Source: Ciona savignyi
Lineage: Eukaryota; Chordata; Ascidiacea; Phlebobranchia; Cionidae
Reading direction: 5' to 3'
NCBI GenBank assembly: GCA_000149265.1
Contig: CH003281.1
Location: forward strand, 93,953-157,952
DNA length: 64,000 nucleotides
Under the pieces are notes generated by a model that saw only the letters and a program-made list of their open reading frames with translations, was not told the origin of the DNA and searched no databases. Below are positions 45,739 through 56,300 of this stretch, one piece after another (positions within the stretch are counted from its first letter, which is position 1; each line of letters begins with the position of its first letter). The position numbers and the translations under genes were made by a program.

Positions 45739-46688
45739 GGGGAAGAGTGGGTAAAATGGGCCACGTGGGTAAAATGGGCCCCCTCCAATTTTCAATATAT
45801 TTTGAAGAATAAAAATTTGCTGCAAGAACCAGTGTCAGTATATCAAATTATGGAATCTCCAAACCGAAGTTTGAGCGTGAAATCACCAAACTCAATGTTT
45901 TCTGTAGCTATTTAGGTTTGAGAAGGTCTGAATCTAAATTTGCAATTTTTGTTTTCTGCTAATATATAATAGAAAAGATCAAATACTAAAATAACTTTTA
46001 CTGTAGTTAAATAGAACTATATAGCCTAGACCTACTTTTACTGGTAGAAATAAAACTTCTTTTTTAAAATTTTTTTTATAGAGATTTTAAGTCGTATGTT
46101 GGCACCTGTCTAATATGGGCCCCCTGTGTTCATTTGGTAACTAACGGGGCTAGAATTAGCATTAACAGTACTAAAGGGCTAGACTAAGCACTACCAGTCA
46201 TATTATGTGTTTCACAATAAACTAAACGGGTTTTCTAAATGCTATTAATAACATGAATTGATAGTTATGCTTCCACTAAAGTAGCAAGGTGTTATTGCAT
46301 TAGTATACTAGTAACTGGGTATTAAATAAAAAGTAATTGCTGTAATCCAAAGTGTTAAATTAAAAAAAAACAACTACATCATAAAAATAAAAGTAATAAC
46401 ATTGTTTATATGGGAAGCGAATATTGATACTGTTATCTGGCGAAATGTTAATGTCAAAAACGGGCCGGGGCCCATTTTAGACTACACCCTTGTCTAAAAT
46501 GGGCCACTAACGAAATATTTTTCTTTGTTGATAAAATATATTTAACAAAAATTATTAGAAAGTTAACATGTTATGTGTGAAGACTTTGGTATTAGGTGAC
46601 ACCACATGAAAAACTTAAGTCCATCGGGCTTTATATCAGTAAAAAATCCGATTTGCAACTAAAGGGCCCATTTTACCCACTCTTCCCC
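45739..46688. mobile_element. MITE-B, 950 bp, TA-flanked, in the LINE 3' UTR
   Basis: GGGGAAGAGTGGGTAAAATG at the left is perfectly inverted at the right end, and both ends are flanked by TA (45737-45738 and 46689-46690). The motif TAAAATGGGCC recurs internally near both ends. TA duplication and short termini suggest a Tc1/mariner-type relative. It inserted 8 bp after the LINE stop codon, which leaves a native 3' UTR of only about 70 bp. No coding frame. Confidence 0.85.
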
Positions 46689-46862
46689 TATTCCTATATA
46701 TATATATATTCCTTAACTGCATACTGCATTCTTTTTACGTATTTAATAAAAAAAAAAAAAAAAAATTCTAACCCTGTCCCAAACACCAATCTCAACCCCA
46801 GAACAAACTTTAACCCCAATCCTAACATTAATATCATGGCTTTTGTAATTACGAAGTATATT

Positions 46863-46943
46863 AAGCGATCCAAGCGATCCAAGCGTTTCAAGCGCTCCAA
46901 GCGATTTAAGCTCTCCATGCGATCCAAGCGGTCCAAGCGATCC
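46863..46943 (+). repeat. Nine 9-bp subterminal repeats of MITE-A
   Basis: AAGCGATCC and one- or two-base variants, nine in a row in perfect 9-bp register. The inverted counterpart in copy 1 has six units (33523-33576). Confidence 0.9.
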
Positions 46944-46975
46944 GGAGTATTTAGACTTAAAGGTACCGCTCAGCC

Positions 46976-47345
46976 GCTTAACACTTGAAAATCGTCACTC
47001 CCCAGATAATTCCAAAAAAATAAATAGCGCCACCCAGCAGAGAATAATTAGACTACCATTCTGTCCCTAGTTGCATCTAAAAGGAACTAATGATAATTTG
47101 TTTGAATGTAGTAATTTATCCACCGGCCTTCCCCCTTTACCCCTTTTATTTCGGTAACTTGAGTTTGAAGTTAGGTAAAATACCAAAAACTAGACTACTG
47201 CGTACTCATCAAACTTATTCCTTCTATAAATTTCAAGTATCTGCACCAGTTAACATAACATATCTGAGTCATCTGGTAACATTTGAGAAAGACTAGCCTG
47301 TAGTCCTATGGGGATCGTGGATTTTTGGAATCTCTGCATTCCAAT
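46976..47345. other. Spacer and putative promoter/5' UTR of the BIR gene
   Basis: No repeat or gene was recognised. An in-frame stop near 47301 precedes the first ATG of the BIR gene at 47346, so transcription should start here or further upstream. Confidence 0.35.
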
Positions 47346-50300
47346 ATGCAGGAGACGACAAACGAATTGTTTCAGGGATGTACAAGTTCTTCGGCAGGTG
47401 TAGGTAAATGCAGTCACATGTTATATTATTTCGTTTGTTGTGCCAATATGAAAATTATGTGCTTTATTTTTTATTTGGTTTGGTATTGGAAAAAACTAAA
47501 AGAAAGGGAAAGCGGGAAGGAGGGAAACTGCACAGTAAAATAAAGATTATAGCATTAGAGTTAGTTTTAAGCATGGGGTTGGAGTTAGGATTATTTCTAA
47601 GGCAAAATTAGTGTTCAGGGGAGGGTTTAAATTACTTTTTGTAATTTTAGTGAGCAGTTTTCCTCCTTCCCTCTTTCCCTCCTTTTAGTGTTGCCCTTGG
47701 TATTTGGTTTACAAAAAGTATTTTGTTATCTTCTCTTTACCGGAGGTGTGTCCAAGACCTCAATTACCGGTACTTTAATAATGTAGTTAGCATATATTCA
47801 CATATATATTGTATATCAGACTACTGGTACCATGTTATACATATGATTTACATTTACTGATGTTTTTTTAGATTACTCGATCAAATACAATCGTCTAGAA
47901 TCACTGGAAACATTTCCATCATCCCACGTCAATCCCATACAGCTTGCTAAATATGGATTTTATTACACTGGATTTGAAGATAATGTGATTTGTTTTAGGT
48001 ATTTAATGTACATTTAAGTTCTTTATTAATTGTACATTGAAGTACTTTATGCCTAAATTAACAATATATTCTATATTCTGCCTACTTTTTTAATTGTCTG
48101 TGCAGAAGTTTTATTTTTAATTTTATATGCATAACACGGACCCATTAATAAACATTTAACATGGAATAATTCTTGTGTACCGGTATTTTTATGGGAGTCT
48201 AATACGTGTCACTTATTCAATTAGCAGTTTCATTTATTACAGTTTGTTGCTTTTGCAACCCAATATATTCAACTGGTTTCGATTCATAAACTACACCAGA
48301 AACACACAGTACCGTTATTCAGAAAATGCAAATTTAATTTGTTTTAAAATTTTTCCCTTGTCAGCTGCCAAAATTCTGTACGAAACTGGAAACAAGGGGA
48401 TCGGGAAGGGGATAACAAATGGCACAAACCCAACTGTGCTTTCTTTAATTCATTATCAATGCGACCTGGTATGTTTTTGTATATTTTTCTTGAAACATAT
48501 TTTTTGCACATATTTATAATGTATTAAGCTAGATTTTGGGAAATTGTTGGTATATGTATTAGGCCTACGTACATTGTACATAAAATGTGTGTGGGTAGAT
48601 ATGATCTGCGTTACCTTCATGGCTGGCTTAAATTGTTTCACATCTTACAAACGGTACTATTGTGTATGACTAATGCGTTTATAACAACATACTCATATTA
48701 CTATTCTAACTGTATTGTCAGTTGGTGTATATGTAAAACCCACTCCCCTAACTTGTAATGTAATCCATATTATTTCATCCATTGTATCATATTTTGCCAG
48801 GTTCTTCCACCACTGTAAACACCATTTCTCCGATTCCCAACTTAAATATGAGCTTTCTTTCTGAAAGTCTCTCAAGTGTAAGTACTGCAATCATTTTCAT
48901 AGACTAAAGTGGGAAAATAAGAAATGCAAACCACACCCATGATCCCCTGACTTAAATTGTAAAAATAGTGGAATTGTAAACTTATTCAAACTGAAAATTA
49001 CACCTAAATGACCAGTCCTGGAAAAAAACTTTTATAATTACCATATGGATTCTCTGCATGTACAGTATTGTAGATTTGTGATGAAGACGAATTGTGCCAT
49101 CTGTCATAACATTTTCTTAACTATTTTGATGGGAAGAGATATTCAAAGTACTCTTGAACTGTTACATAATCTTAAGGAAATATTAAAGAAAAAAATGGAT
49201 TTTTTTTTACTTAACATGAATTTTATGAATTTTTAAAATCTTCCCAAAATATCATCGCTTATTACAGAAGTTTTTTTGTGACTACACAGGACTTAATACC
49301 ATAATGTTCCTAGTTCCTACTACCATTATCTTGTTCAGGTACAGCATGAAGCTTAACTCTTTGCCTCCCAACTCGCGATATATCGCGAGTTGGTGAACAA
49401 ACATGGTGTCCCGCGTCCCTATATATAGGGGCAAATCTAAAATGCGATTTCTCCGCAACGCGTAATGTTAGAGAGCTCAGCTATGGCTCATTCGATCAAG
49501 GAAAGCCTGAAATTTATTCTCTGTAATTATCTTGGAGAAATATTCAAAATGTGAGGAGTGATAGCCTTTCTTTTTCAAGGCTTCGCCTGTGTTTTTGCTG
49601 AATTTTACACGAGTTTACACGTGACTAACTCAGCCAATAGGAGTCGTGTTAAATTGGGGAGAAGCTCTTTTTGTCAAGCAAGTGTTTCTTTACATTCTCT
49701 GTGAATTTCGTGCCGTTGAGATAAAAAGGAGAGCGTTGGTGACGTTTTCGCAGCAGGCGGTTATGCTTCGTGTTCACCAAAGCATGAATCCAGCTGGGCC
49801 TGCTGAGCGCACGATAAAGAAAAAGGCGGCGAGACTAGCTAGTTCGGTGTGCCCTGCTTTGAAGAATATTGGATATAGTATTTGCGTTTGTTTGGTTTTG
49901 TATGCCCTTTTTACACTTCCTTCACTGTTCTTTTTTATACTTTTTACTATTTTAGTTCTACAAAACTAAAAACTTCAATGCGTTTTGGTTCAAGTTTTCA
50001 TAATATAGTCAGAAAAAAGGGAAATTTCAATTACAAATAGTAAAAAAACTACTGAAGATAGAAATACAGTTCGAATTTTCCTGAGTACAAAAACTATTAG
50101 ACAATCTACATTCCAATTTTCATATCATTTGGGCATTCCAATAATAAGTGAGTATTTCGTTTGTCAGTGCACCTCAAATTTTTCAAAGTCGAGCAGAATT
50201 TTCTTTGCATAAAAAGTGGTGTTCACTAAAGTTTACATAATATATTCTTTATTAGAGGTAGATTTTAGATGTGCAGCTTGTTTAAAAGAGGGATAAATTA

Positions 50301-53300
50301 TCTTTCCAACCATACTAAATATTAAATCATAGCATAAACTTTAGAAAAACTGTGCTAATTTGAAAATGACTAAAAATTGTAAAAAACACTGCGGGACAGC
50401 ATGTTTGAATTAATGCATTTGGCCGGGAGTGAAAGAGTTAAATTAATCTTTTAACAACTGGATTCTGCATTTTGAGCAAATATTGTAAATCACCAATAAT
50501 ATTTTCCTTCTTCACAAAACAAGCCATTTATAAACACATCGTCCAATCATGGAGAAAACTAAAAGGGAAGGAGGGAAAGCGCACATAAAAATGAAGATTA
50601 TGACATTGGAGTAGTTAGTTTTAAACATGGGGTTGGAGATAGATTTAATTTTGTGGTCGAGATTAGTGTTCAGGGGAGGGTTTAAATTAGTTTCAGTAAT
50701 TTTTGTGAGCAGTTTCCCTCCGTCCCTCTTTCCCTCCTTTTAGTGTTGCTCCCCAATCATTTATTCCTGTTCACAGTCTTCTCAGAAAAGCTCAATATCC
50801 GAGCGAAATGTGCTGCCCCCACATTCCTCCCCTTCACTGCACAGCCTAAATGAAGCTCAGCTCGTCGATATATCTACATCCACTGAAAATATGAATGGTA
50901 GGGATCTCTGTTTTATAATACCTTCTGATAAGACTGTACTGCAAACTGAATCTTTAGCTATCTGTAGGGATGTACATTGTAAAATCAAGATTTAAATTTT
51001 CATTCGAAATTAATAATTCTAGAATAGTTATATCAACCAAACTGTTTCAGATAAGGATATCTGTTTTTAAGAGCTTTTTTTGTAAGAGCAAAACACTGAT
51101 GTTATAAATGTGGGTTATTATTAAGGTACTGTCGCGTGTTTTAAACGTATCTTCACTTTTACATTGTAAATACTTGTTTTTAGCAGTTCTTGTTATATAT
51201 TTTATTACTTTTACAGTTAGCATTAGATATATACGCTATACTTTTTACATACTATTGATAGGCCTCAATATTTTTCATAAATATTTTATCAAAATATTTA
51301 TAACAATTCCAATCACAAGACAGTCTGGATTTACCAGCATGGTTTTTAGTTTCAGTAAAACGATAGCCGTTATATAGGATACTCTCTGTATGATTTTAAA
51401 CGCTATTGTGTTGTGTGTTTTATTGTAAAAACAATCCATATTAATCTTGTGCATTGTTACAAGTTCCGTTGACCAACCATTATACTGCAATGTTCAATGA
51501 CAGGTGTAGGACAGTGGCGTTTTGTAACCCTCATATATTGGTTACTCTATGTTATGATTACAATATAGTATTTTTAAGATTAGGATATATTTCCTTTAGA
51601 TATATAATGACCTGTTTTTTATCTTAAAATGTTTATATTTTAATGTCGCTTTATGTTGTGATTTTTACCTTTTATTTTTTAATCCAGTGCGTGCTTACCA
51701 TGAAACTAAACACAATTAAACTAAAATAAAGTATTATGTTGANNNNNNNNNNNNNNNNNNNNNNNNNNNNNNNNNNNNNNNNNNNNNNNNNNNNNNNNNN
51801 NNNNNNNNNNNNNNNNNNNNNNNNNNNNNNNNNNNNNNNNNNNNNNNNNNNNNNNNNNNNNNNNNNNNNNNNNNNNNNNNNNNNNNNNNNNNNNNNNNNN
51901 NNNNNNNNNNNNNNNNNNNNNNNNNNNNCAGCCGGCACTGAATCATTTTGTCAACACCAATCCGAGTGAGGTACGTACTAGTGAGATTTTAGTTTCTCCA
52001 CCATTGTTATTGTACCCGCTATCCCAATCTTTTGTTCAGCCATCACCCTTTTGTGAATAGTTAAACAAAAAGGATTGATTGATTTGAGGTAAACTGCAAT
52101 GTTGAATGACGTGAAACTTCAACACATACACACACATTTATATATTTATTTTCTGAAATGAAATTTAAATGATTCATTTTTTTTATATGATGTTTGGTGC
52201 CCATTATTGTCTAGCTCAGTGGTTCATAAAGTGGGGTCCGCGGTCCTTTTAGGGTCTGTAAAGCACTTTCAATAGGTACGCGAAGAAGTGTAGGCCTATT
52301 TTTGAGTATACGGCACATTGATTTTGTGGTTGTGATCGTTTAATTTCTTCACTATACCGCCAAACATTAAAAAAATTGCAAGGGGTCAGTTCTGAATTTT
52401 TTTAAAAAAGTTTGGGAACCACTGTTCTAGCTGGATAAACTTTGAACGAACCATGTGGTTGATAAATAAAAAACGCCTTCTTTGCCTTTGTGTCTGTGGG
52501 TCGAGTTTGTGGTTGATCTGAAAAACAAAAGAAAACCAAATTGAATGTGTCAGTTGCTTTAAACTATTGTAAAAAGATTCTTTTTAAGGTTAAAGAATAT
52601 ATAAAAGATAGAAAATCAAGCATGGAAATGTTATTTTTATCAGCTAACAATCCCTAAAACATTAACAAACAATTGAAGCATTTTCACCTGTATTTTATAT
52701 AAGAGAATTAATAGCTATATGCATTAATATACCTAGATTCTAATAGTAATTAACTGTTTATAACAAAAAACAGTTTTTATTTTACTCTGTACAATGATAC
52801 AGCAACCTCGCAAGTATAAATTAACTATTTGTTTGGTATGTAAACAAATTAGCAGACATCCAAGTAACTGTTTCTTGATTTTTATGGTTTAACTAACAAA
52901 GCAGTGAATGTGTGCACTATATAGCCAACAGGTGATTATTTAAAGAATTAAACGGGAGAATCTAAAGATACTGAGCATTAAAAATCATGAACTTTAACAA
53001 ATTTTAATAAAACCTTAGCAAACCTGTATGCAGTACCATACAAGTTCTGCATACGGGCACCAGAATCTGTAGAAATACTTGATTTGGCATTTAAATACCC
53101 GATTCTTGAGACCCATTAGGGATTGTACATATCATACACAATACTCTAAAAGGGCTCTGGTTTACACTGCAACGATGGGCACGAGGTAATTTGACAATTT
53201 ACCATGTGAGAACGCTTCTTCACATAATCACGAGGTAATCTAATAATTGTTTATGTGATGCTGCCCCTTGACTCTTCCCATTCATGGGGATAAACATAAA

Positions 53301-56300
53301 TATCATATCCTTCTTTTACTGTTTGTTTAATAATGGACTGTACCTTAAATTTAAACCAAGTAATCAGCAATAAAAGTTGGCAGAAGCACTTTCAGAAATC
53401 CGAATATGCTGTTTAACACTGATATGAGAGAGACATGTAAAATCCTTGTAAACCCGATGTTTAACTCTAAATTTCATCAAAACCATTCAAAATTAATTAG
53501 AATAATTACCTGCTAATTCAAGATAGGGCCTACCATCACCTGTTGGTAATTTTTGGGCTTGCGCTATCTGAAACAATTCCGTAACTACAAATATGACATA
53601 ATGACACGTCATAAAAAACACTGTTGATTCATTGGTACACGTGCTACCTCGTTCAAATAGCAACAACCAAAATGGCGAATATTTGTTCACCGTTCACCCA
53701 TAGAGTAATTTTCCTTTATTTCACTCACACCACCACTGCTATGTAAAACATAGTACTACTTAATATTTATGCACTAACACCTGGCTGTTGTAGATCAGGG
53801 ATGTCCAACCTTTTTTTGTAACGGGCCGCATTGTCACTTAAAATATTTCAATGGGCCGCAGAACCTATTAAATTTCAATAAAAATGGCAGGGTTTGAATT
53901 AATGGTTTTGAAATGATTTGCAAACGCTCGGATAAGGATAAAAAAAATTGGTTATGATAAATTGCCTTAAACGTCCAGAAAGGTATTTATTTCATATGCA
54001 GACAGTACCGTTATTTAGTAGTAATGATAAATTGCAATAAACGTAAATTCAAAAGGGGTGTGTCGCATCTCGCCAATCATAAATAAAGGAATCGAGATAT
54101 ATTAACGCATAATGGCGATTATTGCCTTGTGATAGCAATGCTTATTACACGCCAATAATGCAAAGTAAAGCCAAGGTAAATAAATAATGTTATGTTGAAT
54201 GCAAACGATGTTATATTAACGTGTTGAGGATTTATTATTAAAAGTCCGCGAAATCAGTACCGGTAATTTATATTTTCGCGATTTTGTTAAATTTTGTAAT
54301 TTGCGAACTTTAGAAAACGGTTAGCGAATAGCGATTTGCGATGCCTTAATTCCAACCCTGAATGGGTACATAAAGAAACAATTAAAAGCCATTAATTTCA
54401 TCTTTGAAAATAGGAACAAATAACACATACATAGAAAGAAACTTAATATTATTTCTGCAATACAAAGTTAATGAGCTAAGTGTGTGTCGTCAGTCTGTTT
54501 TTTTATGCAGTTTTGATGTTTACTGCGTCCCTAAAAGCTGACTGATACGTTTTAATTAGGCCAAGATTTAAAGTTTAAAATACTACTTGGAGTAAAATGA
54601 CTAGCGGGCTGCACAAAAGATCTCAGGCAGGGCCGCAGGTTGAATCCCTGTTCTAGATCATTTAAATCTGATTCTATGTTTATAGTTGTTGTTAAATAGG
54701 TTTTCAGTTAATACTCACAACATTTGCACTTAGGATAACAAGGGTTAACATGTAGTCTTAAATAATTTCATTTAGAGTAATTTTTATGTGAGTTACCAAT
54801 TGGTGTTATTTTGAATTCAATGATTACCATACAAGGTAATATTTGGATTTTAGTCTCCAATATTCCAGTTGGTCACTTCTCATATCATCCATTGAAGAAG
54901 TAATAGGTTAAATCAAGGAACTGTTAAACATTGAGACAAGTATAATTTAAATGGCGTTTAAGCAATTTATTTTATAGTTGAAAGGGTTAATACCATAGGC
55001 GCCATGTTAGCGGGTGCGCAGGTGCCGCGCACCCGCGCATATTTGCATGCTTTAAAAAAAAAAATTCAGTTGAGATGGATATATGTTTTTGATCATATTT
55101 TGATAAAATTAAATAGTTTTGTAAAAACCGATATCTAATTGAACGATTTAGGCCTACCAATAAGTATAATATATTCGATCGATACACCAACTGCCAAACG
55201 ATAACGTTGGTTCAAAACGGACCACGCACTCACTGCATAACGTCCTTTTTTATCTTACCGCCAAGTATATCACTCGCATCTTCGCGCAAAGTGTAGACGT
55301 GTTTCTTTATTATGATGCGTGCAAATACGATGTTGTCCGTGAGCCCGCGGTAACAACGGAAGAAATGGGTAAGTATTTCTTCATTAAAACTCGTACGGTC
55401 GGCGGTTAGCGCAGGATAAAACATAATTTTCATAAACTTAAAATGTTAAGTTTATTCAACGATGTTTCCATCCCATTGGTGAGTATTTAAATTTGTGTCC
55501 AAAGCTGTATTTTGATTCAATGCGCATGGAACCTAACCGATTTAGTTTATTTATACTTCCGTGTTTAAATGAATAACGAACTTTAAAATTGCACCGAATA
55601 TGGCAACAGATACGTAATCAAAACGTCTACGACTAAAGTAGACACAAAAAATAAGGTTATTATCACTGAATTTGTGAGCAGAAACCAGATGCGATAAAAA
55701 AAACATGTTAAACAGTATTTATTAATGTTCACTTTCTGCCATAACAATACACTTTATTTTGTCATGAATCCACGATTTCTTTGTCTTTTATTGGCAAAGT
55801 ATGCAACAGTGAGACAGTCGCCATTGTTATGAAACAAAGTAAGTGCGTGTTATACCTTATCCCAATGCTGTTTTAGTGCGCTTAAAAATAATTAAATTCG
55901 TAATAACGCAGCATTGGTTCTAGCGCGATGGAAATATTTTTAACTGCTTTGTAATTGAATGTAGTGTATATTTCTTCTTTTTAGAGCAATTTAAGTAGGC
56001 ATATCATGTCGAAACGCCAAAGACAGACATTTATCAGTTATTTTACCAAATGCAAAGCAAACCACGGCGGCCACAATTTGGCATAAAAGAGAAGACCGTT
56101 AGTCTGTTTATTAAGGATCGTGGAACTTTCCGCGCTGGCGGGGAAAGAACAAATTTTTACACGTAGCCTATTTATTAACGTTGAAGTTTTTAAGGATCTG
56201 TTACCTCTTATTTAACCGCGCTTAGCTCGCTTTGCAATGCCAACATTAAGTCAGCCTGAAAAATAGTTATTTTGAAGATATTTCAGTGATCAACAAATGT

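Larger units (their letters stand above)
34572..46765 (+). mobile_element. L1/Tx1-type LINE, 5'-truncated, inserted into MITE-A
   Basis: The 14-bp target duplication TTCTAACCCTGTCC stands at 34558-34571 and again at 46766-46779, directly after a poly(A) tail (46748-46765). Order inside: Gag-like ORF with CCHC knuckle, Cys-rich ORF, then APE-endonuclease/RT ORF with C-terminal CCHC. The RT ORF is interrupted by a gypsy element (36594-42837) and two frameshifts, and the 3' UTR by MITE-B. Without insertions the element is about 5 kb. The 5' end lacks a UTR and the first ORF opens inside the host MITE, so the 5' end is truncated. The C-terminal Cys/His pattern and RT motifs point to the L1/Tx1 group; the clade was not tested by a tree. 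Confidence 0.9.
34490..46970 (+). mobile_element. MITE-A copy 2, split by the LINE
   Basis: The left part is 34490-34571 (GGTGCCTCTAAATACT, then CTTGGAGCGCCTGGATCACT). The right part is 46780-46970, ending AGTATTTAGACTTAAAGG-TACC-type sequence that inverts the left end. The LINE occupies the interior. Nine 9-bp AAGCGATCC-type units lie at 46863-46943, near the right end. The two halves are recognised as one element because copy 1 at 33491-33705 is continuous across the same point. Confidence 0.75.

Noticed and set aside
46863..46943. CRISPR-like appearance of short regular repeats
   Set aside because: Units are contiguous 9-mers without spacers, in a eukaryotic MITE end.
49646..49969. 107-codon frame with a hydrophobic C-terminal stretch
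   Set aside because: Inside the piggyBac-like element, no transposase or other domain; kept only as a remark.
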